Shown here: positions 17,116 to 25,337 of the stretch, piece by piece
Numbering within the stretch: position 1 is the stretch's first letter
Layout of the letters: every line of letters starts with the position of its first letter
NCBI GenBank assembly: GCA_041736625.1
Contig: JBGSTG010000125.1
Location: 1 to 64,000 of the forward strand
Direction: 5' to 3'
Length of the DNA stretch: 64,000 bases
DNA from: M3007 sp041736625
GTDB taxonomy: Bacteria > Bacteroidota > Bacteroidia > Chitinophagales > Saprospiraceae
Notes under the pieces: model-generated
Told to the model about the DNA's origin: nothing
Database searches by the model: none
The model's input: the letters and a program-made list of their open reading frames with translations, nothing else
Program-made: the position numbers and the translations under genes

Positions 17116-17283
17116 GACCTCTCCAAGGTCGTAAAAACGTTGATACTGCACCATTCTACAAAGGTTTGACCTCTCCGAGGTCATTCTGTTGAGGTTGTTT
17201 CTGATAACCTTTTTAGCACCTCGGAGAGGTGCGGCATTTGTAGAATTGTTCGTTAGCAAAGTTTTACGACCTCGGAGAGGTCG
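17115..17283. repeat. Nested palindromes of the GACCTCTCCGAGGTC type
   Basis: There are four short palindromes at 17115-17131, 17168-17182, 17216-17232 and 17267-17283. The outer pair and the inner pair are themselves mirror images, with shared spacers (GTAAAA, ATTCTACAAA), so the whole 169-bp block is an imperfect inverted repeat. Confidence 0.85.
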
Positions 17284-17434
17284 TGCGTTTGTTGCGTTCA
17301 AGCAGCTAAATGTTTAATAACCATATAATAACAAAAATCGCTCAAAAGATTCTGTCTGCCTCGACATCTCTACCATTTCAATAAACTTGTGTGTAATGGA
17401 CAGAGTAAACTCGTAGGACGAATTCCGCAATCCC

Positions 17435-17442
17435 TATCTTTA
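17435..17442 (+). promoter_or_regulatory. Near-consensus -7 box for the cyclase gene
   Basis: TATCTTTA differs by one base from TAnnTTTG and lies 7 nt upstream of the ATG at 17450. This is consistent with a leaderless start, just downstream of the repaired palindrome half. Confidence 0.35.
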
Positions 17443-17449
17443 CCCGCCC

Positions 17450-19528
17450 ATGTGCGCTCGACTCATCCTGTTAGCCTTACTGTTTTTACCCCGTCCGGCC
17501 CTCACCCAGTCACCGGCCGACAGCCTCCTGCAGCTGCTGGCTACGGCCCCTGCCGACACCCACCGGGTGACCCTGCTGGTCGATTTGGCTTGGGAAATCA
17601 ACGAAACCGGGACCGACGAGGCCGACGCCCGTCTGCAGGAGGCGCTTGCCCTGGCCCGGCGCCTGAAATTTTCCCGCGGCGAGGCGGCCGCACTCAACGG
17701 GCTGGGCATTGTCGAAGAAATCCGCGGCAACATGTCCCAGGCCGAGCAGCACTACCGGGAGGCCTTGCGCATCCGCCGCGCCCTGGACGACAAGCGCGAC
17801 ATCGCCTCCACGCTCAACAACCTGGGCATCCTCAGCGAATGGAACGGCGATTTTGTGCAGGCGCTGAAGTACCACCGGGAGAATTTCAGCATCATGGAGG
17901 AACTCGGCGACTCCCTGCGCATGGCCCGCGCTCAGGAGAACATCGCTGGCGCCTACCTGGAATCGGGGGAGTACCCCGAAGCGCAAATCGCCCTAAACAG
18001 CGCACGGGCCATTTATGAAAAACGGCAGGACGACAATGTGGCGCAGGTGTACACCAAGCTCGGACACATCCACTTTGAGCTTGATCGCTACGAAGAGGCG
18101 TACAACTGGTACGCCAAGTCGCTCCGCCTGCGGGAAAACCGCGACGATCCGGTGGGGCTCGCCCTGGCGCTGAACGACTTCGCCAATGCCCTCGACGAGC
18201 TGGACTCCTCGCAGACCGCCCTGTCGTTTTACCTGCGCTCCCTCGACCTGTGGACGGAGCTGAACGACTCCCTGCGCATGGCCCAATTGTACACCAACCT
18301 GGGCGATGCGCACAAGCACCTAAAAAACTTTAACCAGGCATTGGAATACCTGACCATCGCCGAAAAAATATACGTTGCGCACGAGGATACTCCCGGGCTC
18401 ATGGAGGTCTACAATTCCCGGGGGGACGTTTTGCGGCGCCTGAAACGCTACGAGGAAGCGTTTGCGATGACCCGAAAGTATTACGACATCGCCCAAGCCA
18501 TCAATGACGAAAAATACATCCAGCGCGCCTACAAGGACCTTGCAGCGCTGTACGCCGCCGTGGGCGATTTTGAGCAGGCGTACCGGCACCGCATATCGTA
18601 CGACGAGTTTCGGTACGCCCGCCTCGACGAGCAGATGAGCCGCAGCTTCGCCCGCGGGGAGGCGCTGTACGCCGATCAGTTTGTGCGCGACAGCGTCAAA
18701 CAGCAGCGACTGCTGCTCCGGCAGAATGCGGCGGAGATCGCCCAGAAGACCCTGCGCATGCAGCTGTTGCTCGCCGGCGCCCTGGCCCTGGCCCTGCTGG
18801 TGGCGCTTTTATACAACCGGAACCGGCTGCGCAGAAAGGCCAACCAACAGTTGTCCGCTCAAAACGAGATCATTCAAAAAGAGCGCGAACGCGCCGACGC
18901 CCTGCTGCGCAACATCCTGCCCCAGTCGACCGCTCAGGAACTGAAAGAAAAAAACCGCGTGTTGCCGGTGCGCTACGACTCGGTCACGGTGCTGTTCACC
19001 GACTTTGTGGGTTTCACCCGGATCGCAGAGCACATGACGCCCGAAGCGCTTGTTGCCGAACTCGACCGCTGTTTCCGGCTTTTCGACGCCATCGCAGCCG
19101 CCCACCGGCTGGAAAAAATAAAGACCATTGGCGATGCGTACATGTGCGCCGGCGGATTACCCGAGCCCAACAATACCCATGCGGAAGACGCAGTGTCTGC
19201 TGCGCTGGTCATGCAGGCCGAACTAGAGCGGCTCATGCTCGAAAACCGCGCCGCCGGCAAACCGGAATTCGCCATGCGCATCGGCATCCACACGGGGCCC
19301 GTGGTGGCCGGGGTAGTGGGCATGCACAAATTTGCCTACGACATCTGGGGCGATGCCGTGAACACGGCCGCACGCATGGAACAGAGCGGAGAACTGGGCA
19401 GGGTGAACATATCTGCGGCAACCTGGGAGCGGGTCAAAGACCGGTTCCGGTGCACCTTCCGGGGCGAGATTGAGGCGAAGAACAAGGGGGAGCTGGCGAT
19501 GTATTTTGTGGAGGGAAATATCCACTGA
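17450..19528 (+). CDS. Class III nucleotide cyclase with periplasmic TPR sensor domain
   Basis: The 692-residue protein has a Sec signal (MCARLILLALLFLPRPALTQ), about ten TPR repeats (residues 30-400), a transmembrane helix (about 438-456) and a C-terminal class III cyclase domain (about 505-685). The metal-binding Asp lie in LFTDFVGFT and in GDAYM. EKIKTIGDAYM (Lys) and YDIWGDAVNTAARM (Asp) carry the residues that select ATP in adenylate cyclases, and the Arg of the same motif is the transition-state Arg. It should make cAMP in the cytosol in response to a periplasmic signal. A Crp/Fnr-type gene lies 2 kb downstream. Confidence 0.9.
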   Translation: MCARLILLALLFLPRPALTQSPADSLLQLLATAPADTHRVTLLVDLAWEINETGTDEADARLQEALALARRLKFSRGEAAALNGLGIVEEIRGNMSQAEQHYREALRIRRALDDKRDIASTLNNLGILSEWNGDFVQALKYHRENFSIMEELGDSLRMARAQENIAGAYLESGEYPEAQIALNSARAIYEKRQDDNVAQVYTKLGHIHFELDRYEEAYNWYAKSLRLRENRDDPVGLALALNDFANALDELDSSQTALSFYLRSLDLWTELNDSLRMAQLYTNLGDAHKHLKNFNQALEYLTIAEKIYVAHEDTPGLMEVYNSRGDVLRRLKRYEEAFAMTRKYYDIAQAINDEKYIQRAYKDLAALYAAVGDFEQAYRHRISYDEFRYARLDEQMSRSFARGEALYADQFVRDSVKQQRLLLRQNAAEIAQKTLRMQLLLAGALALALLVALLYNRNRLRRKANQQLSAQNEIIQKERERADALLRNILPQSTAQELKEKNRVLPVRYDSVTVLFTDFVGFTRIAEHMTPEALVAELDRCFRLFDAIAAAHRLEKIKTIGDAYMCAGGLPEPNNTHAEDAVSAALVMQAELERLMLENRAAGKPEFAMRIGIHTGPVVAGVVGMHKFAYDIWGDAVNTAARMEQSGELGRVNISAATWERVKDRFRCTFRGEIEAKNKGELAMYFVEGNIH

Positions 19529-19561
19529 ACGGGCACTAAAACGGCATAAACATGTATCCCA

Positions 19562-21502
19562 CTATTTTTTCCTCCCTTTCTTCACCCCCGGCCGGTTCTC
19601 CCCCTCCAGCAGACACACGCTCAACGGCGGAAGGGTAAGCGTCACTGAATGGGTTTTTCCGTGCGAAGGGGTGTCGGTGGCTGTTGCCAGGCCGTTGCAC
19701 TGTCCTTTACCGCCAAACGGTTCCGCATCGCTGCACAATACTTCCCGCCAGGGGCCGCCATAGGGCACACCCAGCGTGTAGTTTTCTAGCAAAGATTCGC
19801 TGAAGTGGCACACGACAAGCAGCATAGGGTCGGTGTCGCGCCCTTTTCTGATAAACGCAACCACCGAATTCCGGGTGTCGTCGCCAGCCACCCACTCGAA
19901 ACCTTCGGGGGAGAACTGGCTCCACCACAGGGCCGGCCGGGAAGTGTACAGCGTGTTGAGCGCGCGCACCCACTCCTGGATGCCCTGATGGAAGCTGTAC
20001 TGCAGCAGATCCCACACCACGCCGCGGTCGTGGCTCCATTCGGTGCTTTGGGCAATTTCGCCGCCCATAAAGAGCAACTTGGTGCCGGGGTGCATCCATT
20101 GCAGGCCGAACAAGGCGCGCAGGTTGGCGAACTTGTCCGCTTCCGAGCCGGGCATTTTATACAACAGGGACGCCTTTCCGTGCACCACCTCGTCGTGGCT
20201 GAGCGGCAGCATAAAGCGTTCGGAATACATGTACACCGTAGAAAAGGTGATCTCGCTCTGGTGCCAGGGTCGGTGCATGGGTTGGCGCTTGAAGTATTGC
20301 AGTGCGTCGTGCATCCAGCCCATCATCCACTTCTGGTGAAAACCCAGTCCGCCGTCCTTGACGGCATGGCTCACACCGGCAAAGGAGGTGCTCTCTTCGG
20401 CGATCGTTTCCACGCCCGGGTAATACTCGTTGACGGCGGTGTTGAAATCCTTGAAAAAGGAAATGGCTTCAAGGTTCTCCCGCCCGCCGTGGATGTTGGG
20501 TATCCACTCGCCCTCTTTGCGGGAGTAGTCGTGGTACAGCATGGAGGCTACGGCGTCTACCCGCAGGCCGTCGATGTGGAAGTGTTCCAGCCAGTACAAA
20601 GCCGAGCTGATGAGAAAGGAGCGCACCTCGTTGCGTCCGTAATCGAACACGTAACTGTTCCAGTCGGGGTGGAAACCGCGTCGGGGGTCGGCGTATTCAT
20701 AGAGGTGGGTGCCGTCGAACAGGTATAGGCCGTGGATGTCGCCGGGAAAGTGGGAAGGCACCCAGTCGAGGATCACGCCTATGCCGGCCTGGTGAAAGGC
20801 GTCGATGAGGGACATGAGGTCTTCGGGCGATCCGAAGCGGCCGGTGGGCGCAAAAAAACCGGTGATCTGATAGCCCCAGGAGGGAAAATACGGGTGTTCC
20901 ATAAAGGGCATGAACTCCACGTGGGTGAACCCCATGTCCTTGACGTAGGGCACCAACTCGACGGCCAGTTCGCGGTAATTCAGGGAACGGTTGCCCTCGG
21001 TGGGCAATTTTTTCCACGAACCGAGGTGCACTTCGTACACCGACCAGGGCTTGGGGGTGTCTTGTTTTTTGGCGCGCGCCTTCATCCAGTCGCCGTCGGC
21101 CCACCGGTATTCGGGCTGGTACACCATAGAGGCGGTTTGGGGCGGCGTTTCCCACCGGCGGGCGTAGGGGTCGCCCTTGTCCAGGCCAAACCCGTCGTAG
21201 GTGGTGACGTGGTACTTGTACGCCGCGCTGGCAACCACGCCGGGAATGAAACCTTCCCAAATGCCGCTCTTGTCCCACCGGGGCAACAAAACGTGGCTTT
21301 CGGTATTCCAGCTGTTGAACGAACCCACCACCGACACCCGGCGCGCGTGGGGCGCCCAAACGGCGAAGTAGACACCGGCGCGCCGGTTGTGCACCATCGG
21401 GTGGCTGCCCAATTTCTGGTATAAACGGTAGTGTTTGCCTGATTGGAACAGGGAAATGTCGTAATCGCTTAGGAGCGAGTGGGCAATCACGGGGTTCTTC
21501 AT
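19562..21502 (-). CDS. glgB: 1,4-alpha-glucan branching enzyme
   Basis: The 646-residue enzyme makes alpha-1,6 branches in glycogen. An N-terminal CBM48-like module (about 35-130, VYFAVWAPHARRVSVVGSFN) is followed by the GH13 barrel with GLRVDAVASMLY (nucleophile Asp, about 316), EESTSFAGV (acid Glu, about 370) and LSHDEVVHG. The usual C-terminal beta domain follows. The ATG at 21502 is preferred over the longer frame to 21526. Its neighbours are not glycogen genes, so it stands alone here. Length fits the short branching enzymes without the extra N-terminal module. Confidence 0.93.
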   Translation of the reverse strand: MKNPVIAHSLLSDYDISLFQSGKHYRLYQKLGSHPMVHNRRAGVYFAVWAPHARRVSVVGSFNSWNTESHVLLPRWDKSGIWEGFIPGVVASAAYKYHVTTYDGFGLDKGDPYARRWETPPQTASMVYQPEYRWADGDWMKARAKKQDTPKPWSVYEVHLGSWKKLPTEGNRSLNYRELAVELVPYVKDMGFTHVEFMPFMEHPYFPSWGYQITGFFAPTGRFGSPEDLMSLIDAFHQAGIGVILDWVPSHFPGDIHGLYLFDGTHLYEYADPRRGFHPDWNSYVFDYGRNEVRSFLISSALYWLEHFHIDGLRVDAVASMLYHDYSRKEGEWIPNIHGGRENLEAISFFKDFNTAVNEYYPGVETIAEESTSFAGVSHAVKDGGLGFHQKWMMGWMHDALQYFKRQPMHRPWHQSEITFSTVYMYSERFMLPLSHDEVVHGKASLLYKMPGSEADKFANLRALFGLQWMHPGTKLLFMGGEIAQSTEWSHDRGVVWDLLQYSFHQGIQEWVRALNTLYTSRPALWWSQFSPEGFEWVAGDDTRNSVVAFIRKGRDTDPMLLVVCHFSESLLENYTLGVPYGGPWREVLCSDAEPFGGKGQCNGLATATDTPSHGKTHSVTLTLPPLSVCLLEGENRPGVKKGRKK

Positions 21503-21635
21503 GGCGGTACGTACAATTTTGCCCAAAGTAACTTATTTCAGGTGAAGAAATGAAAAAAAATATCCCTTGGCACAGTTTTGGGTACAGGGAACTTGATTTC
21601 TAATCCACTTCACCAAACATTGAGAGCAATCATCT

Positions 21636-22316
21636 ATGGACGCACCACGACACGTCGATTACCTGCGCGCCTTCCCTTTTTCCGCCACGTTGACCCCACA
21701 GGAAATTGAGCAAATGGCCTCGGCCGCCGAATGGCGGACCGCACCCAAACATGCCATGATTTATCTGGCCGACTCCCCGAGCGATTCGGTTTTTCTGTTG
21801 GTAAAGGGCTCGGTCAAGATCGGTATTTACTCTCCCGACGGTCGGGAGATCATCAAAAGCATCCAGCACCCGTACGACCTGTTTGGCGAACTGGGCTTAT
21901 CCGGCGAATTGCGCCGCAACGAATTTGCCTGCGCAATGAACCAGGAAATCTTTTACCTGTCGGTGCCGGTAGGCGTATTCCAGCACGTTATGCAAAATAA
22001 CTTTGCCTTTGCGCAACAAATCATGGAACAGATGGGCGACCGCCTGCGTCGCGCCGAGCGTCAATGGGAGTCTTTAATTCTCAAAGATGTGCGTTCCCGT
22101 ATCGTTGAGTTCCTGAAAGAGAGCGCGGGCCGCCGCGGTCGCCAGGTGGGATACGAAACCCTGGTCAAGCATGGTCTGACCCAGCAGGACATCGCCAACC
22201 TCGTGGGCGCCAGCCGTCAAACCGTCACTGCCGTACTCAACGAACTCAAAAAATCCAACCTGATCTATTTCAACCGAAGTACAATCCTGATCCGGGATTT
22301 GGAAAAATTAACCTGA
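21636..22316 (+). CDS. Crp/Fnr-family transcription regulator
   Basis: The 226-residue protein has a cyclic-nucleotide-binding-like beta-roll (about 20-125, with FLLVKGSVKIGIYSPDGREI and LFGELGLSGE), a dimerisation helix (about 130-160) and a winged HTH (about 170-225, LTQQDIANLVGASRQTVTAVLNELKKS). FGELGL resembles the cAMP phosphate-binding cassette (FGELAL), although the following RRNEFA differs from the canonical RAA. No iron-sulfur Cys cluster is present. It is divergent from glgB with a 133-bp intergenic region, and may respond to the cyclase product, but that is inference. Confidence 0.9.
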   Translation: MDAPRHVDYLRAFPFSATLTPQEIEQMASAAEWRTAPKHAMIYLADSPSDSVFLLVKGSVKIGIYSPDGREIIKSIQHPYDLFGELGLSGELRRNEFACAMNQEIFYLSVPVGVFQHVMQNNFAFAQQIMEQMGDRLRRAERQWESLILKDVRSRIVEFLKESAGRRGRQVGYETLVKHGLTQQDIANLVGASRQTVTAVLNELKKSNLIYFNRSTILIRDLEKLT

Positions 22317-22326
22317 GCAGCGCTTT

Positions 22327-23490
22327 TTACCCGTCCGTGCTCAGAATTTTGATTTCCACCCGCTGATTTTTATTGCGGCCTTCGACGGAGTCATTGGAAG
22401 TGACAGGCTGTTTCCAGCCGTAGCCTTTGTATTGCACCCTGCCGGAGGGTATGCCCTGGTCGATTAGCCAGTCCGCAACTGCCTTTGCGCGGTTGGTGGA
22501 GAGTTCTACTGCGAAGGACTCTGCCGCCCAGTTGTTGGTGTGGCCGCCGATTTCCACTACGACCCTGGGGTTGTTTTTCAGGAACTTCAAAACGCTTTGC
22601 AAGGCTTCTTCCGACTCCGGTTTGATTTCGAATTGATTCGCCTCGAAGTACAACTTGTCGATCCGGATGATGTCGCCCTTTTTGGGGACGCTTTTCGCGG
22701 TGGACGCTGTGCTGGTGGCGCCCGACTTGCCCGTTGGTGTTGAAGGGTTGGCGGACGTGCCGGTTTTTCCCGATGAGGTTCCCGTGGGACGGCTGCCTGC
22801 GGTGCCCGAAGAGGTTGGCTTGGGCGTACCCGTCATAGCAACCGGGTTACAGTCCAGTTCCTGGATCGGTGTCAGGTTATCGAGCAAAATGTTGCCGTTG
22901 TAAGCGAAAAGAGTGGGCTGCATGTAATAGGCCTCGAAAAGCAGGTGGGTGTAGCTGCCGTTTTTAGGCGCCAGCCGCACCGGCGTGGTTAGCCAGCGAT
23001 CGTGTGTCACTTCCGCCGACTGGTACAGGAGCTCCTTTTTGTCGCAAAACCCGTAACCGCCCCAGATGAGCAAGCGGCAGGGCCGGGTGTAGTTGGCCTG
23101 CTGGCCGGTGGTTTTGCTGGCACTGACGTAAATTTCCGATCGGCAAATGTCGACCGTGAAGTCGTAACAATGGTTCACCGCAATGGGTTTGCTCAGGCGC
23201 TGGGCCACGGCCTCCCACGTATCGTTGTCGCGCACGACCAATCCCAGGTAGGTGTCGCCGTGCTTGGGTGGTTTGTTCACGGAGTAGAAGCCGGGCTGGA
23301 CGTCGGGGGGGGTTTCGCCCGTTTTGCCGCAATCGTACCAGCCCACCGGAGCGTCTCCGCTTTTGGGCAAATCTTCGAACGAAGGGTTGACAAAATGAAT
23401 CACATCGCCTTGCGCGCCCAGGTAAAGCGGCGCAAGCGACAAAAGAGGGAGGGCTCTCCAAAAACGCAGTCTGTCCATGAAAAACAGCAT
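22327..23490 (-). CDS. OmpA-family outer-membrane protein with N-terminal carbohydrate-binding-like domain
   Basis: The 387-residue protein has a Sec signal (cleavage near LGAQG), a beta-sandwich N-terminal domain (about 28-200, starting FVNPSFEDLP), a Ser/Thr/Gly/Pro-rich linker (about 210-270) and a C-terminal OmpA domain (about 280-385, VVEIGGHTNNWAAE, STNRAKAV, GRNKNQRVEI) that binds peptidoglycan. The N-terminal domain starts like that of the OmpA protein at 44992-46113 (NPSFE/NPGFE). An alternative start is ATG at 23478. The gene ends 10 bp from the convergent Crp/Fnr gene. Confidence 0.85.
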   Translation of the reverse strand: MLFFMDRLRFWRALPLLSLAPLYLGAQGDVIHFVNPSFEDLPKSGDAPVGWYDCGKTGETPPDVQPGFYSVNKPPKHGDTYLGLVVRDNDTWEAVAQRLSKPIAVNHCYDFTVDICRSEIYVSASKTTGQQANYTRPCRLLIWGGYGFCDKKELLYQSAEVTHDRWLTTPVRLAPKNGSYTHLLFEAYYMQPTLFAYNGNILLDNLTPIQELDCNPVAMTGTPKPTSSGTAGSRPTGTSSGKTGTSANPSTPTGKSGATSTASTAKSVPKKGDIIRIDKLYFEANQFEIKPESEEALQSVLKFLKNNPRVVVEIGGHTNNWAAESFAVELSTNRAKAVADWLIDQGIPSGRVQYKGYGWKQPVTSNDSVEGRNKNQRVEIKILSTDG

Positions 23491-23603
23491 TTAGACTTCA
23501 AGTGCATCATCAGCATACCTGAAATAGTATATCAAGATGATGCTGTGGAACAATTTCCACACCAAGTAACGCAATAAAAACACCGAATAATGTCTTTGGT
23601 TGC

Positions 23604-24836
23604 TTATTTAAACGCTTCCAGCCCGGTTATGTCGTGTCCGGTAATCAGCAAATGAATGTCGTGCGTACCTTCGTAGGTGAGCACCGTTTCCAGGTTCATC
23701 ATGTGGCGCATGATGGGGTATTCGTTGGTGATGCCCATGCCGCCATGGATCTGCCGGGCCTCGCGGGACACTTCGAGGGCCATTTGCACGTTGTTGCGTT
23801 TGGCCATGGAAATCTGGGCGGGAGTTGCTTTTCCTTCATTGGCCAGCGTGCCGAGCCGCCAGGCCAGCAGTTGGGCTTTGGTGATCTCGGTGATCATCTC
23901 GGCCAGTTTTTTTTGCGTCAGCTGGAATGCGGCGATGGGTTTGCCGAACTGCTCGCGCTCCTTGGCGTAGCGCAGGGCGGAGTCGTAGCAATCGAGCGCA
24001 GCGCCGATAACACCCCAGGCGATGCCGTAGCGGGCTTTGGAAAGACACGTCAACGGGCCGCGCATGCTGGCCACTTCGGGCAATACATTCTTTTTGGGCA
24101 CGCGCACGTCTTCGAACACCAGTTCGCCGGTGATGGAGGCGCGCAGCGACCACTTTCCGTGTATTTCGGGTGCAGAAAAGCCTTTCATGCCTTTCTCAAC
24201 GATGAGCCCGCGGATTTTACCCGCTTCGTCGCGCGCCCACACCACCGCGATATCCGCTACAGGTGAGTTGGTGATCCACATTTTGGCGCCGTTGAGGATG
24301 TAGGCGTCGCCGTCGTCGCGGATGTTGGTGGTCATGCCGGAGGGGTTCGATCCGTGATCGGGCTCCGTCAGGCCGAAACACCCGATGAACTCACCGCTGG
24401 CCAGCTTGGGCAGGTAGTGGCGGCGCTGCTCTTCGGAGCCGAACTTGTAAATGGGGTACATCACCAGCGAGCCTTGCACGGAGGCCATGGAGCGCACGCC
24501 CGAATCGCCGCGTTCCAGCTCCTGCATGATGACACCGTAGGCGATCTCGTCCATGCCGCCACAACCGTATTCGGCGGGCAGGGAAGGGCCAAACGCGCCA
24601 ATGCCGGCGAGCCCTTTAAACAGTTGGGTGGGGCATTCGGCGCGGTTGGCGTAATCTTCGATGATCGGGCTGACCTCCGATTTGACCCACTCGCGAACGG
24701 CATCCCGGGCGAGGAGGTGCTCCGGGGTGAGCAGGTCGTCTACGTTGTAATAATCGTGGTACTGAAACCGGTCTTCGCGCGCGGTGCGCGGCTGGTGGGC
24801 GGAGGATGCGCCGTTTTCGTGTATCTGGGTCTGCAT
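23604..24836 (-). CDS. Acyl-CoA dehydrogenase, glutaryl-CoA dehydrogenase-like
   Basis: The 410-residue flavoprotein shows the acyl-CoA dehydrogenase layout: an N-terminal helical domain, a middle beta domain with FGLTEPDHGSNPSGM and WITNSPVADI, and C-terminal helices with QIHGGMGITNEYPI. The sequence TYEGTHDIHLLI near residue 385 contains the catalytic Glu in the position and context of glutaryl-CoA dehydrogenase, which oxidatively decarboxylates glutaryl-CoA to crotonyl-CoA in lysine and tryptophan breakdown. The electron acceptor would be ETF. TACTTTTG on the minus strand (24870-24863) is a good -7 box. No catabolic partner genes are adjacent. Confidence 0.88.
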   Translation of the reverse strand: MQTQIHENGASSAHQPRTAREDRFQYHDYYNVDDLLTPEHLLARDAVREWVKSEVSPIIEDYANRAECPTQLFKGLAGIGAFGPSLPAEYGCGGMDEIAYGVIMQELERGDSGVRSMASVQGSLVMYPIYKFGSEEQRRHYLPKLASGEFIGCFGLTEPDHGSNPSGMTTNIRDDGDAYILNGAKMWITNSPVADIAVVWARDEAGKIRGLIVEKGMKGFSAPEIHGKWSLRASITGELVFEDVRVPKKNVLPEVASMRGPLTCLSKARYGIAWGVIGAALDCYDSALRYAKEREQFGKPIAAFQLTQKKLAEMITEITKAQLLAWRLGTLANEGKATPAQISMAKRNNVQMALEVSREARQIHGGMGITNEYPIMRHMMNLETVLTYEGTHDIHLLITGHDITGLEAFK

Positions 24837-24862
24837 AGCTTGACGTTGCCTTTAAATTCCTG

Positions 24863-24870
24863 CAAAAGTA
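24863..24870 (-). promoter_or_regulatory. TAnnTTTG -7 box for the acyl-CoA dehydrogenase gene
   Basis: Read on the minus strand this is TACTTTTG, 26 nt upstream of the ATG at 24836, a match to the consensus. Confidence 0.45.
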
Positions 24871-24915
24871 ACAAAAGACTTCGATATGGGTTTTGGTATG
24901 CGGGCAGTTTGCCGG

Positions 24916-25251
24916 CTACCATTCCCATCCTTCCATGTCCTCCAGCGGCCGGGTTTGCACGTTGCGTTTGGTGGACATGCGCTGTTTTTGGCGCTCGAGC
25001 ACCAGGCGCGCCAGGCCAACGTTGACGGGTTCTTCGGCGCCGGGCAGCATCACCGGTCGTATTTTAGACTCCAGCACGTCCAGCCGGTACAACAAACTCA
25101 TCAGGTATTCGGGCTGCGTTTCCAGCATTTCACCGATCCGGCGGGCCAGCAGGTCCAGCAGCGCCGCCTCGTCGGCGGGCATTTCGGCCTCGCCGACTTC
25201 GAAGGACTGGCGCAACAGCGCATTCGTTTCTGATACAAATTTGTCTTCCAA
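24916..25251 (-). CDS. Small hypothetical protein
   Basis: The frame is open from 25455, but its upstream part lies antisense to the MscS coding region and has no protein character. I therefore place the start at a TTG (25251) before EDKFVSETNALLRQSFEV, giving 111 residues. The protein is acidic and helical, with AALLDLLARRIGEML and YLMSLLYRLDVLESKI, and ends DMEGWEW. It resembles small conserved helical proteins found beside membrane proteins in Bacteroidota, but I do not know the family. It is 86 bp downstream of the mechanosensitive channel gene on the same strand. Confidence 0.6.
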   Translation of the reverse strand: MEDKFVSETNALLRQSFEVGEAEMPADEAALLDLLARRIGEMLETQPEYLMSLLYRLDVLESKIRPVMLPGAEEPVNVGLARLVLERQKQRMSTKRNVQTRPLEDMEGWEW

Positions 25252-25337
25252 TGGCGCAAATATCTGAAAAAATGGGCGTTGTTCGCACGTAATGATGGCA
25301 CAGCAAAATGTTGCGGCGAATATCGCCTGTTCCGCGC

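Larger units (their letters stand above)
16994..17402. mobile_element. 409-bp MITE-like insertion element
   Basis: The ends are 19-bp terminal inverted repeats, TGCCCATTACACACAAGTT (16994-17012) and the reverse complement at 17384-17402 with one mismatch. Similarity continues inwards (TTGAAAT, then ATGTCGAG on both sides) for about 45 bp. The flanks are a 10-bp direct repeat GAGTAAACTC (16984-16993 and 17403-17412), consistent with a target duplication. There is no transposase, so mobilisation would need one in trans. The interior carries a long hairpin and nested palindromes. A 65-codon open frame inside is just repeat sequence. Confidence 0.82.
16974..17423. repeat. Palindromic repeat copy F, split by an insertion
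   Basis: The left half TTCGTCCTACGAGTAAACTC (16974-16993) and the right half GAGTAAACTCGTAGGACGAAT-type (17403-17423) are separated by 409 bp. Removing the insert and one copy of the 10-bp duplication GAGTAAACTC restores a complete palindrome. Confidence 0.88.

Noticed and set aside
17104..17301. 65-codon open frame on the minus strand inside the 409-bp element
   Set aside because: It merely translates the nested palindromes (repeated PLRG-type residues) and has no gene-like start context.
16974..17423. Complete insertion sequence
   Set aside because: There is no transposase or remnant of one in the 409 bp; only the terminal repeats and hairpins are present.
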